From a virus: DNA of 64,000 nucleotides. Made by a program: the position numbers and the translations under genes. Of this stretch, positions 36,028 to 44,485 are shown in pieces. The stretch spans positions 18,104 to 82,103 of the IMG/VR virus record IMGVR_UViG_3300043409_001427, one strand, 5' to 3'. The notes under the pieces were generated by a model. The model was not told where the DNA came from, did no database searches, and saw nothing but the letters and a program-made list of their open reading frames with translations. The stretch's first letter is position 1. Every line of letters starts with the position of its first letter.

Positions 36028-36875
36028 ACGAAAAAAGTTGATGGGTCAAAAGTTATAGGAACATCGACAGTATCACCAGTAACACCCTTTGCTCGCATTT
36101 CTTCAGTAACCGCAACCTGCATCGGTTTGATATTGTTTTGTTCTCGAAGTTTAGTTAGATGAGATTCAATTTTAGAATACATGTCCTTGTCAATATTATT
36201 AATAAATTCGTAAATGTGTTCGGGGTCGCTAGTAACACCACCGGGACTTTCTATCCTATCAATACTATTAATAATAGTACTCAATGTAGCATCTGTAAGT
36301 TTTGCAAAACTTTCCTGAAACAATTTAATTTTTTGTTCTTCGGACATTTTTTCATCGTTAACTACATTCATTATTTTTTGTGTTTCAAATGCTTCAATAG
36401 CCGCACGACTGATATGTTTGTAAGTTAGTGGACGAACAAATACAGTTAGTTCGTCATTAATAGGTACTACTGGATCCCAACTGATCCGATTAATTAATCC
36501 GTCCATCACAGTACGCAGATCTAATCGATATTCTAATTCTAATTCATCGTTAAATTTAACTGGAACAGTCATCATTTCACCGTAAGTTGCCAGTCTAATT
36601 GCTATTAATATTAGATCTAAATCCAAATTAGTGCAGTCCCAAGCATTTTTAACATTTGGAACACAGTGTTGTATTACATCTACAATGGCTTGCCCGTTCA
36701 TGAGCGCATCAGGAATTTTTAATGCTAGTTCGTCTTTAGCAGTCATAGAATAAACAGGGAATTCACCATTTTCTGTCATAACCAAACTACCTTCGGGCCA
36801 AAATTGGCCGTTGCTTGGCAACCTAATGTAGATTTTAGGCTGACGCATGTACACTGATAAAGGATTGACGCTCAT
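36024..36875 (-). CDS. 26: Tail-assembly / baseplate hub assembly protein, T4 gp26 family
   Basis: A 283-residue protein resembling the T4 gp26/gp51-type assembly proteins: VYMRQPKIYIRLPSNGQFWP, FPVYSMTAKDELALKIPDAL, GQAIVDVIQHCVPNVKN, LDLILIAIRLATYGEMM, a PLTYKHISRAAIEAFETQ segment, and a helical C-terminal half. These proteins act as non-virion chaperones for hub and tape measure, matching its position directly upstream (divergently) of the tape measure gene. The ATG has GGAGA 11 bases before it. The last codons ACT TTT TTC GTA TGA contain a -1 slippery heptamer, and the 74-residue frame that follows is in the -1 frame. Confidence 0.7.
   Translation of the reverse strand: MSVNPLSVYMRQPKIYIRLPSNGQFWPEGSLVMTENGEFPVYSMTAKDELALKIPDALMNGQAIVDVIQHCVPNVKNAWDCTNLDLDLILIAIRLATYGEMMTVPVKFNDELELEYRLDLRTVMDGLINRISWDPVVPINDELTVFVRPLTYKHISRAAIEAFETQKIMNVVNDEKMSEEQKIKLFQESFAKLTDATLSTIINSIDRIESPGGVTSDPEHIYEFINNIDKDMYSKIESHLTKLREQNNIKPMQVAVTEEMRAKGVTGDTVDVPITFDPSTFFV
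36030..36036 (-). other. -1 ribosomal frameshift site T TTT TTC
   Basis: In the zero frame the minus strand reads ACT TTT TTC GTA TGA; T TTT TTC fits the X XXY YYZ rule. After a -1 slip, reading continues CGT ATG AGG CTT into the 74-residue frame, giving a fusion of 282 + 1 + 74 residues. A short GAGG/CCTC stem-loop begins about four bases downstream. Confidence 0.65.
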
Positions 36876-36891
36876 ATGGGTATTATCTCCG

Positions 36892-36899
36892 AATAAATA
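36892..36899 (+). promoter_or_regulatory. Late promoter AATAAATA for the tape measure gene
   Basis: AATAAATA on the plus strand, 56 bases before the tape measure ATG; expected +1 at 36905. It overlaps the leader of the divergent gene, whose own late octamer lies at 36923-36930. Confidence 0.5.
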
Positions 36900-36922
36900 A
36901 GTTTAAAGAATTATCTTTAAAG

Positions 36923-36930
36923 TATTTATG
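36923..36930 (-). promoter_or_regulatory. Late promoter CATAAATA for the gp26-family gene
   Basis: CATAAATA on the minus strand; expected +1 at 36917, leader about 42 bases containing GGAGA. The two divergent late promoters cross: each transcript passes through the other promoter. Confidence 0.55.
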
Positions 36931-36955
36931 TACGCAGAAAACTCTAGGAAAAACA

Positions 36956-39517
36956 ATGGCAGATGAAGTAATTAGTGGTGGTCAACAGATAGCATCAGAA
37001 GCAACTTTGCAACGGTTATTAGACTCCGTCGCCGGAAGTGGTGATTCGTCTGCCGCTCTCAAAATTAAAGAGTTAGGTGAAAAATCAAAAGTTGCGGGTA
37101 AAGAACTTGAGCAGTTTAAAGATTGGATTGGTAAAACTATAGAAGCATCTTCTGCGTTAACCAAATCTTTTATTTCAGGGACCGCAACAACTAGTCAAAT
37201 GGCAGGTGTGTTAGGAACTTTACCGGGACCAATTGGATTAGTGTTTCAAGGCCTAAGTAAACTAGCAGGTTTCCAAGAACAAGCTATGACACAATATCAG
37301 GTCATGAGCAAAGCTGGTATTAGTTTTGGAGGCAGCTTAACCGAGATGCGTAAGGCCGCCGCCGATACACACATGACATTAGAACAATTTGCTTCTTTTA
37401 TGAAAAACAATGCCGCCGATATGATAAGATTGGGCGGTAGTGCAAATGAAGGAGCAAAGGCATTTAGATTGTTGAGTAATGAATTATTAACTAGCCCAGC
37501 TGGTGCAAATTTACAAGCACTGGGTTATACCACTGAAGAAGTTAATCAAGGTATGATTAACTATATTGCAATGACTGGTGGCAGAACTAAAGAAGAATTA
37601 AAAAACTCTAAAGAAGTTACTGCCGGCGCTCAAAATTATCTAGAACAGATGGATAGACTTGCAGATATAACAGGTAAGACTAGAGATGAACTACAAAAAG
37701 AATTAAAACAAAAACAAGAAGTCGCTGATATAGAATTATATAAAGCATCACTTAGCAAAGAAGATCGAGAAAAGTTCAGCGCAGTTTATAATGATGCACT
37801 AGCAAAATATGGACAAGGTGCTGCCGATAATGTATTGGCACAGGCACAAGGACGAGCAGTGACAACAGAGGCAGGCAAAAAATATGCCGCACTTGCCCCA
37901 CAAGCCGCTAATGCATTAAAAGATCAATACAACATGACGATGCAATATGGTGCAAAAAGCGCCCAGGCTCGTCAAGCAGAAGACAATGCTAGACTATCAA
38001 ATAGAGATGCTTTCCAAAGATTTTCTGGTACGCTAGCATCTTCCACTGACCTATTAAAAGGAAATGAATCAGCCGCAATACGAGCCGCAAAAGATACGGC
38101 GGCAGGCATGACCACTCAGAAAGCACTAACTGATGCAGAAAAATCAAGAGATGCCGCTAAAGCAGAACAAGTAGAAAGCGAAGCTAAGTCAATGGCTATA
38201 GCAAATCAGAATTTAAAAGAGTTTAGTTCTGTAATATTATCATTTATTAGTCCATTCATCAGCGCATTAACTCCGCTTATTTCAGGATTAAGTTATTTGA
38301 CGCCTATTATAGGTACAGTTGCCGCCGTGTTAGTAGCAGTAAAAGTTGCCGGAATGGCAGTTGCGGCTTGGGAATGGCAAAAGCTAGCGGTCGCCAAAGC
38401 AAAAGCTGCGTTTCAAGGCGGCGGCGCTAAAGGAGTTGCCTCAATGCTACTTGGTGCAAAAGGCGGCGCGGCCCCAACAGTTCCAACACCTCCTGCTACT
38501 GGACCACTTGCTGCCGCTAAAGGCGGTGGTGGCGGGTTTATTGACTTTATCAAATCTCTAGGTAGGGGACTTGCAAGTCTAGCACCTATTGCTGTTCCTA
38601 TGTTGATTGGTGCTGCCGCAGTTTCGGGTGTTATTGCATTACTGGGTCTAGGTATTGCAGCCGCAATAGCGTTAATTGGTTTAAGTTTACCTGTGTTTGC
38701 CAAAGGATTAAAAGACATTGCAGAGATTGACGGCATGAACTTATTAAAGGTTGCCGCAGGTATAACAGCACTAGGATTTGCGATGGTTGCGTTTACCGCA
38801 GGCAGTGTTGTTGGGGGACTAGGAGCAATTGGTGCTAAAGTATTAAACTTCTTTTCCGGTGGTGGCCCAATTGGATTAATTAAAGATTCAGTAAATGAAC
38901 TTAGTCCGATATTGCCGCAATTGCTTGCCCTTGGACCAGCATTACAAACATTTTCAACAAGTTTGAATGCAGGGTTTAGCGGTATAGATACTGCTAAGTT
39001 ACAAGAGTTAGCTTCTGGTATTAGTTCACTAGGATCATCTTTAGTTGCATTTTCCGGAGCTACAGTTGCCGCAGGATTGGCGGGAGCAGGATCACAAATT
39101 ATTAGTTTCTTTACTGGTGGTGGACCAATTGCACAGATTAAAACTACAGTTGCCGAACTAAGTCCATTAATACCATCAATGCAGGCATTGGGACCTGCAT
39201 TAAGCAACTACTCGTCTGCAATAGTTAGTTTTGGTAAAGCAGTTAGCGGTGTTGATATTGCCAAAGCAGAAAAATTAAAAGAAGCAATGAAAGGTCCGGG
39301 ACTAGCTGAATCTATCAGTAGTGCCGCTGGCAAAATGGTTTCGGCTACAGCAAACCTAGTATCAGGCCAACAAGGGTCTGGAGAAAAAACTAGTTTGGCC
39401 TTAACTACATTAAATAACACTATAAATGATTTAAAAGTTATCATGAGAGAAGTGGCTGAAAACACTAAGAATAATGTCAATGCTACTAAGAAACTCAATG
39501 GTAATCTATTTGCGTAA
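36956..39517 (+). CDS. Tail tape measure protein
   Basis: An 853-residue, mostly helical protein, setting tail length and released on infection. The N-terminal 420 residues are charged helices (SKVAGKELEQFKDWIGKTIE, TRDELQKELKQKQEVADIEL). Hydrophobic membrane-like segments lie from about residue 425 on (FSSVILSFISPFISALTPLI, PIIGTVAAVLVAVKVAGMAV, PIAVPMLIGAAAVSGVIALL, GLGIAAAIALIGLSLPVFA), and a pair of repeats follows (SGGGPIGLIKDSVNELSPIL and TGGGPIAQIKTTVAELSPLI, about 85 residues apart). The C-terminus is a coiled-coil tail. Position next to the tail-assembly chaperone supports the call. At roughly 0.15 nm per residue the tail would be around 125 nm. AGGAA is six bases before the ATG. Confidence 0.75.
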   Translation: MADEVISGGQQIASEATLQRLLDSVAGSGDSSAALKIKELGEKSKVAGKELEQFKDWIGKTIEASSALTKSFISGTATTSQMAGVLGTLPGPIGLVFQGLSKLAGFQEQAMTQYQVMSKAGISFGGSLTEMRKAAADTHMTLEQFASFMKNNAADMIRLGGSANEGAKAFRLLSNELLTSPAGANLQALGYTTEEVNQGMINYIAMTGGRTKEELKNSKEVTAGAQNYLEQMDRLADITGKTRDELQKELKQKQEVADIELYKASLSKEDREKFSAVYNDALAKYGQGAADNVLAQAQGRAVTTEAGKKYAALAPQAANALKDQYNMTMQYGAKSAQARQAEDNARLSNRDAFQRFSGTLASSTDLLKGNESAAIRAAKDTAAGMTTQKALTDAEKSRDAAKAEQVESEAKSMAIANQNLKEFSSVILSFISPFISALTPLISGLSYLTPIIGTVAAVLVAVKVAGMAVAAWEWQKLAVAKAKAAFQGGGAKGVASMLLGAKGGAAPTVPTPPATGPLAAAKGGGGGFIDFIKSLGRGLASLAPIAVPMLIGAAAVSGVIALLGLGIAAAIALIGLSLPVFAKGLKDIAEIDGMNLLKVAAGITALGFAMVAFTAGSVVGGLGAIGAKVLNFFSGGGPIGLIKDSVNELSPILPQLLALGPALQTFSTSLNAGFSGIDTAKLQELASGISSLGSSLVAFSGATVAAGLAGAGSQIISFFTGGGPIAQIKTTVAELSPLIPSMQALGPALSNYSSAIVSFGKAVSGVDIAKAEKLKEAMKGPGLAESISSAAGKMVSATANLVSGQQGSGEKTSLALTTLNNTINDLKVIMREVAENTKNNVNATKKLNGNLFA

Positions 39518-39532
39518 TTAAAGGATACTAAA

Positions 39533-41239
39533 TTGTCTTGGAAAAAATTCTTTACTCCAGTTGATGTAAGTGGAAAACTGGGCCCGATCAGCGGGAACAT
39601 GTCCACCGGCGGCAATATGCCTGGTCGAACAAATTATTCTAGTTATCTGCCTGATATCTATGCTGGACATCCTAATCGTTTAGAACGATATGGTCAGTAC
39701 GATACCATGGACACGGACAGCGAGGTTAATGCCGCATTTGATATTTTGGCTGAGTTTTGTACACAGTCAAATGATGAGAATGGAACACCGTTTCAAATCT
39801 TTTTTAAAGAACAGGCAACACAAACGGAAATTAAAATCATTAAGAAATATCTACAACAGTGGACTAGACTGAATCATTTCCAAATCCGCATGTTTAAGAT
39901 CGTTCGCAATGCATTTAAGTATGGTGACACTTTCTTTGTAAGAGATCCGGAAAATCAATCGTGGATGTATATTGATCCCGCTAAGGTAGATAAAATCATC
40001 GTAAACGAAAGCGATGGTAAGAAACCCGAGCAATATTTTATCCGTGACTTTAACCCTAACTTAGAGACACTGGCAGTGACTGCTATTCAACCCACTAATG
40101 CAAATGGTGGAGGTAGTAGTTATGGTTCAGGAAATACCGGCGCAGGTGGTAGCAGAGGTATGACAGGGTCGGTTCCCCAAGCAACTGGAAGCCGCTTTAC
40201 ACAAAATCAAAATCAATATGCAATAGATGCTCGCCATGTGATTCATATTAGCATGAGCGAAGGATTAGATAACAACTATCCATTTGGAAATAGTCTAATG
40301 GAAGGTATTTTTAAAGTATTCAAACAAAAAGAATTACTTGAAGATAGTATTCTAATCTATCGTATACAGAGAGCGCCTGAGCGCAGAGTATTCTACATTG
40401 ATGTAGGAAATATGCCAAGTCACTTGGCTATGAGCTTTGTTGAGCGTGTTAAAAATGAAGTTAACCAACGCCGCATACCTAGTGTAACTGGCGGGTCACA
40501 AAGCGTTATTGATGCAAGTTACAACCCTTTAAGCATTAACGAAGATTACTTCTTTCCTCAAACAGCAGAAGGTCGAGGAAGTAAAGTTGAAATCCTTCAA
40601 GGCGGTCAAAACTTAGGAGAGATCGATGATCTTAGATATTTTACTAATAAGCTATTTCGTGCTTTACGCATACCTTCAAGTTATCTACCTACCGGGTCTG
40701 ACGACGGAGGATCTAACTTCAATGATGGTCGAGTTGGCACCGCGTACATTCAAGAATTAAGATTTAACAAGTATTGCGAACGACTACAAAGTCTATTAAA
40801 CGGACCGTTTGATAACGAATTTAAATTGTATCTACATACACAAGGTGTAAATGTAGACAGCAATGTATTTGAAATCCAGTTTAATCCTCCGCAAAACTTT
40901 GCCGCTTATCGTCAAGCAGAGATGGATACTGCCCGTGTTAATACATTTAACACTATGATAGCAGTTCCGATGATCAGCAAACGATTTGCAATGAAGCGTT
41001 TCTTAGGTATGACTACAGAAGAAGTTGCAGAGAATGAAAAACTATGGAAAGAAGAAAATGTTGATGAAGATCAATATCTAAGTGCTAGTAGCGAACTAAG
41101 AAGCGCAGGAATTACAGCAAACGGTATGGCCGCAGACTCTTCAGCATTAAGTTCTAGTGCTCTACCCCCAGAAGATCCAGCAGCCGATCCCACTGCCGCC
41201 GCAGAACCCGCCCCAGCAACTCCGCCAGCGGCAGCATAA
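39533..41239 (+). CDS. 20: Portal vertex protein gp20
   Basis: Forms the dodecameric portal through which DNA is packaged. Recognisable segments: MSWKKFFTPVD at the N-terminus, ERYGQYDTMDTDSEVNAAFD, LNHFQIRMFKIVRNAFKYGDT, HISMSEGLDNNYPFGNSLME, AFRDVW-like helical parts replaced here by KQKELLEDSILIYRIQRAPE, RRVFYIDVGNMPSHLAM, PQTAEGRGSKVEILQGGQNL and RALRIPSSYLP. At 568 residues it is near T4 gp20 (524), with an Ala/Pro-rich C-terminal tail. The start is a TTG at 39533: AAGGA stands seven bases before it, and the protein then begins with the MSWKK-type sequence usual in relatives. The stop lies inside the late octamer of the next gene. Confidence 0.93.
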   Translation: MSWKKFFTPVDVSGKLGPISGNMSTGGNMPGRTNYSSYLPDIYAGHPNRLERYGQYDTMDTDSEVNAAFDILAEFCTQSNDENGTPFQIFFKEQATQTEIKIIKKYLQQWTRLNHFQIRMFKIVRNAFKYGDTFFVRDPENQSWMYIDPAKVDKIIVNESDGKKPEQYFIRDFNPNLETLAVTAIQPTNANGGGSSYGSGNTGAGGSRGMTGSVPQATGSRFTQNQNQYAIDARHVIHISMSEGLDNNYPFGNSLMEGIFKVFKQKELLEDSILIYRIQRAPERRVFYIDVGNMPSHLAMSFVERVKNEVNQRRIPSVTGGSQSVIDASYNPLSINEDYFFPQTAEGRGSKVEILQGGQNLGEIDDLRYFTNKLFRALRIPSSYLPTGSDDGGSNFNDGRVGTAYIQELRFNKYCERLQSLLNGPFDNEFKLYLHTQGVNVDSNVFEIQFNPPQNFAAYRQAEMDTARVNTFNTMIAVPMISKRFAMKRFLGMTTEEVAENEKLWKEENVDEDQYLSASSELRSAGITANGMAADSSALSSSALPPEDPAADPTAAAEPAPATPPAAA

Positions 41240-41242
41240 ATA
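41235..41242 (+). promoter_or_regulatory. Late promoter CATAAATA with start point on the ATG
   Basis: CATAAATA followed by CTAAC and ATG; T4 spacing places +1 at 41248, the first base of the next gene. The octamer includes the portal gene stop codon, as at 4392-4399. Confidence 0.6.
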
Positions 41243-41247
41243 CTAAC

Positions 41248-41493
41248 ATGATACTAAGAGAATTCATTTATTTCGATCGCGATCACAGAGATCCTCAAGA
41301 GGACAATCGGTACAATAGTCAAAATGATACCAGCATTCTTAAGAGTAAAGACCTGCGTAAGACTCGGTTAACACTCCGTATGATCAACGATATTCGTAAA
41401 GCTGCCGAAGCCCACGATAAAGAAAAGCGTGAAGAACTTGGTCTAGTTAGAAAAATGTACGCCGCACCTCCTCCAGAAGCCGCCCCTATATAA
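41248..41493 (+). CDS. Small head-operon protein (gp67 position), predicted leaderless
   Basis: An 81-residue charged protein: MILREFIYFDRDHRDPQED, then SKDLRKTRLTLRMINDIRKA and a helical AEAHDKEKREELGLVRKMY, ending in a Pro/Ala tail (PPPEAAPI). It follows the portal gene, where T4 has gene 67 (an 80-residue prohead core protein), so a core role is plausible from place and size; sequence similarity is not evident. No Shine-Dalgarno sequence precedes the ATG. A late octamer ends exactly six bases before it. Its own last codons overlap the next late promoter. Confidence 0.7.
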   Translation: MILREFIYFDRDHRDPQEDNRYNSQNDTSILKSKDLRKTRLTLRMINDIRKAAEAHDKEKREELGLVRKMYAAPPPEAAPI

Positions 41494-41496
41494 ATA
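41489..41496 (+). promoter_or_regulatory. T4-type late promoter TATAAATA of the head operon
   Basis: Exact T4 late consensus at the end of the 81-residue gene; expected +1 is 41502, giving a 185-base leader before the core protein. It would drive the core, protease, scaffold and capsid genes down to the terminator at 45705. Confidence 0.75.
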
Positions 41497-41501
41497 TAGT
41501 A

Positions 41502-41686
41502 AACTACAAACATAAGTTTTGTTATCAAAAACTAAATATTTTTAACAAAACTTGTCAATTCCAGGATCAAATCCTCGGACTTTCTTGCCAGAACGGCTCG
41601 TTTTTGGCCTATTTCGCATACTAAAATTAACTATGCTGTAAATACCATACAGCATTGCCGCTACCATAATAGGAGAATTTATTAAC
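41502..41686 (+). promoter_or_regulatory. Structured 185-base leader before the prohead core gene
   Basis: Three hairpins: GTTTTGTTA (41516-41524) with TAACAAAAC (41543-41551); AGGAT-CAA-ATCCT at 41563-41575; and ATGCTGTA (41633-41640) with TACAGCAT (41648-41655), a perfect eight-pair stem. The ribosome binding site TAGGAG follows at about 41670. It holds no gene. A role in mRNA stability or translational control is likely. Confidence 0.5.
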
Positions 41687-42703
41687 ATGTCTACAAAATT
41701 TGAAGAGTTGCTTGATCTTTTGATTAACGAAGAACACGAAAAAGCCAATGAGCTTTTCCATGAGATCGTTGTTGAAAAGTCTCGCTCAATATACGAAAAC
41801 CTTATCGCCGAAGAAGAGGATGAGGAAGCCGACGAGAGTCAAGAAGATGATGATGAGTCTGTAGAAGAAGCTTCTGAAGAAGAAGACGAATCCGTAGATG
41901 AAAGTGCCGACGAAGAAGCCGACGAAAGTGTAGACCTAGAAGATAGCTACATGATGGACGCTGGAGACGAGCATGACGACGGTCTTGGTGGTGACGCTAC
42001 TGACGACCTAGGTGCAGAAATTGGTGCTACAGATGGCGCTGGTGAAGAAGATCCAGAATCGTCTGAAGAACAAGCAATTTTTGATATCAAGAACGCAATT
42101 GAAGAATTAGAAGCAGCCTTTGCTGACCTAGAAGCATCTCAAGGTGCTGAAGCTGGTACAGACTTCGGTGACGAAGAAGGCGACGATGATTCCGAAATGG
42201 GGTCCGACGATGAAATGATGGGTCAACCAGCATTTGAAGGTCGTAAACTTCGTGAGTACTCAGAAAAAGTTGGAAACGACTGGGAAAAGAACAGCCAAAA
42301 AACTGACGGTGATGAAGCTGGTGCAGGCACCGGTGAAAAGATGAGCCGACCAGTTGCAGGTAAAAGCCCAGTAAGTTCCGGTAAAGGTAAGCCTACAACA
42401 GGTGCTACTGCTAAGAACATTCTAGGCGACCAGAAAGTTGGTCAAGGTAAGAATACCGGCGACCGTCCTGATAGCCTAAACAAAGGTATTGCACAAGTTA
42501 GCGGTGAAAAACTAGCTAATGGCATGCAGAATGTTGATGGTAAGAAGTCAGGTGTTAAGACATTGTCTAAACAAGGTGCTGGATATCCTGGTAATAACAA
42601 GTCCGCTGGCCCAGTAGGTTCCGGAACAGGCGACAAAGCAGGACAAACAAGCGTTGGTAATGTAAAGAGCCCAATCAACGGTGCTCCTAACCGCAACGCC
42701 TAA
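41687..42703 (+). CDS. Acidic prohead core protein
   Basis: A 338-residue protein. The N-terminus (KFEELLDLLINEEHEKANEL, FHEIVVEKSRSIYENLI) is the conserved segment of small prohead core proteins in T4-like marine phages. Residues about 42-190 are extremely rich in Glu and Asp (EEEDEEADESQEDDDESVEE), followed by REYSEKVGNDWEKNSQ. The last 140 residues are instead Gly/Lys/Ser/Thr-rich and basic. The lopsided charge suits a scaffold that is cleaved and expelled, with the acidic half possibly mimicking packaged DNA. It lies between the portal and the protease, corresponding to T4 genes 67/68. AGGAGA precedes the ATG. Confidence 0.7.
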   Translation: MSTKFEELLDLLINEEHEKANELFHEIVVEKSRSIYENLIAEEEDEEADESQEDDDESVEEASEEEDESVDESADEEADESVDLEDSYMMDAGDEHDDGLGGDATDDLGAEIGATDGAGEEDPESSEEQAIFDIKNAIEELEAAFADLEASQGAEAGTDFGDEEGDDDSEMGSDDEMMGQPAFEGRKLREYSEKVGNDWEKNSQKTDGDEAGAGTGEKMSRPVAGKSPVSSGKGKPTTGATAKNILGDQKVGQGKNTGDRPDSLNKGIAQVSGEKLANGMQNVDGKKSGVKTLSKQGAGYPGNNKSAGPVGSGTGDKAGQTSVGNVKSPINGAPNRNA

Positions 42704-42716
42704 TTAGAGAAACTGG

Positions 42717-43349
42717 ATGAAAAAAATAGCTTACTTAAGAGAACACCTTAGTTTTGATCAGTCCGGCATCGTAATGGAGTCGGACGATAAAGATGGTAAG
42801 ACTCTTCATTTGAAGGGAATTGCAATTCAAGGTGGAATCCGTAATGCTAATCAAAGAGTTTACCCCGTAGACGAAATTGAAAGAGCCGTTAAATCGCTGA
42901 ATGACCAAATTCAAAATGGTTATTCAGTGTTAGGCGAAGTTGATCATCCAGATGATCTTAAAGTGAATTTAGACCGTGTCAGCCACATGATTACAAATAT
43001 GTGGATGGAAGGTCCAAACGGCTATGGAAAGATGAAAATACTTCCTACGCCGATGGGAAATTTAGTCCGCACCATGCTTGAAAGCGGTGTAAAACTTGGT
43101 GTTAGTTCTCGTGGTAGTGGCAATGTCAACGACATGAACGGCCATGTATCCGATTTTGAGATTATCACTGTGGACATAGTAGCCCAGCCCAGCGCCCCTG
43201 GTGCTTATCCTACCCCCGTGTACGAACATTTAATGAACGCCCGCGGCGGTATGAGAGCATTCAAGGTTGCTACTGAAGTAAAAGAAGATCCCAAGGCCCA
43301 AAAATATCTACAAGAATCGATCTTGCAGATCATCAAAGGTCTAAAATAA
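42717..43349 (+). CDS. 21: Prohead protease gp21
   Basis: Serine protease that cleaves core and capsid proteins during head maturation. The 210 residues (T4 gp21 has 212) contain the family motifs: GIAIQGGIRNANQRVYP near residue 35, VLGEVDHPD with catalytic His77, RVSHMITNMW, and KLGVSSRGSGNV with the catalytic serine at 130 or 131, followed by FEIITVDIVAQPSAPGAY. It begins 13 bases after the core gene and its stop overlaps the first ATG of the next gene (TAATG). Identification is secure. Confidence 0.94.
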   Translation: MKKIAYLREHLSFDQSGIVMESDDKDGKTLHLKGIAIQGGIRNANQRVYPVDEIERAVKSLNDQIQNGYSVLGEVDHPDDLKVNLDRVSHMITNMWMEGPNGYGKMKILPTPMGNLVRTMLESGVKLGVSSRGSGNVNDMNGHVSDFEIITVDIVAQPSAPGAYPTPVYEHLMNARGGMRAFKVATEVKEDPKAQKYLQESILQIIKGLK

Positions 43350-43366
43350 TGCCCGAGGAGAAATAT

Positions 43367-44458
43367 ATGTTGGACGCATTCAAACAATTAGTTGAGTCAG
43401 GCGTAATGACAGAAGAGACAACTCAAGTTGTTGAGGCTGCTATTGCCGCTAAAATTCAAGAGAATCGCGACCAAGTAACCGCAGAACTTCGTGAAGAATT
43501 TGCTCAAAAATACAATCAAGACAAGAGCTTGATCGTAGAAGCAGTCGACAAGATGTTAAGCGAACGATTGGCCGTTGAGATGACAGAATTGTATTCTGAC
43601 AAACAAGCCTTAGCCGAAGCAAAACTAGCATATCAAAAAAAGATTGCTGGAGATGCTAAGAAACTAGAAGGATTTGTTATTAAACAATTAGGAAAAGAAT
43701 TGGTCGAGTTCCAAGGAGACCGTAAGAAAGTTTCTGAGAACTTCGCTAAGTTAGAGCAATTTGTAGTTCATGCTCTATCGAAAGAGATCAAAGAATTTGC
43801 CACTGATAAGAAGGATCTAGCTGAAACGAAAGTTAAGTTAGTTCGTGAAGCTAAGAGCAGATTTAACGATATTAAGCATAACTTTATTAAACAAAGTGCT
43901 AAAGTAGTTGAGACAGCAGTAACTAAAAAGTTAACAACTGAAATCAAGCAATTGAAAGAAGATATTGACTCTGCTCGTAACAATGATTTTGGTCGTAAAA
44001 TTTATGAAGCATTTGCACAAGAGTTTGCCGGTTCCTATCTAAACGAGAAATCTGAAACAAGTAAATTGTTAAAGATCATCGAGAAGAAAGAACATGAACT
44101 AGCAGAAGCAAAAACCGCAGTAACTGAAAAGAATTCTCTAGTAGAATCCGCAAACCGCGAAATTCGAATCACAAAAGATTTGATGGAGCGCAAGCAAGTT
44201 ATGGGCGAATTGTTAGCACCGTTAAGTGCTGATAAGCGAGCGTTAATGAAAGAACTTCTTGAGTCGACCTCGACAAAGAAACTTACAGAATCGTTTGACA
44301 AATACCTACCAGCAGTTATGGAAGGCCAGAGGAAAGTAGTTGCTCCACAAAAAGCAATGTTATCTGAAGGTACAGAAGTAACCGGAAATCGTGAAGTTAA
44401 GCCCGAGGTAGGCTTAGATAACATTTTAGACATCCGCAAATTAGCGGGTCTAAAATAA
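43367..44458 (+). CDS. 22: Prohead scaffold protein gp22
   Basis: Main scaffold of the prohead, cleaved by gp21. Nearly all helix, 363 residues from the ATG at 43367: FKQLVESGVMTEETTQVVEA at the N-terminus, several coiled-coil stretches (LAEAKLAYQKKIAGDAKKLE, KKLTTEIKQLKEDIDSARN) and SFDKYLPAVMEG near the end. I prefer 43367 over the ATG at 43349 because GAGGAG lies six bases before it; the earlier ATG, coupled to the gp21 stop, would add six residues (MPEEKY). Gene order 21-22-23 is the T4 order. The C-terminal LDNILDIRKLAGL is typical. Confidence 0.9.
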   Translation: MLDAFKQLVESGVMTEETTQVVEAAIAAKIQENRDQVTAELREEFAQKYNQDKSLIVEAVDKMLSERLAVEMTELYSDKQALAEAKLAYQKKIAGDAKKLEGFVIKQLGKELVEFQGDRKKVSENFAKLEQFVVHALSKEIKEFATDKKDLAETKVKLVREAKSRFNDIKHNFIKQSAKVVETAVTKKLTTEIKQLKEDIDSARNNDFGRKIYEAFAQEFAGSYLNEKSETSKLLKIIEKKEHELAEAKTAVTEKNSLVESANREIRITKDLMERKQVMGELLAPLSADKRALMKELLESTSTKKLTESFDKYLPAVMEGQRKVVAPQKAMLSEGTEVTGNREVKPEVGLDNILDIRKLAGLK

Positions 44459-44485
44459 TTTTAATATTCAAGGAGAAGACATAAA

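Noticed and set aside
38413-39207. Long antisense frame (264 codons) over the tape measure gene
   Set aside because: It mirrors the Gly/Ala-rich codons of the tape measure gene; no start signals and Pro/Ala-rich nonsense composition.
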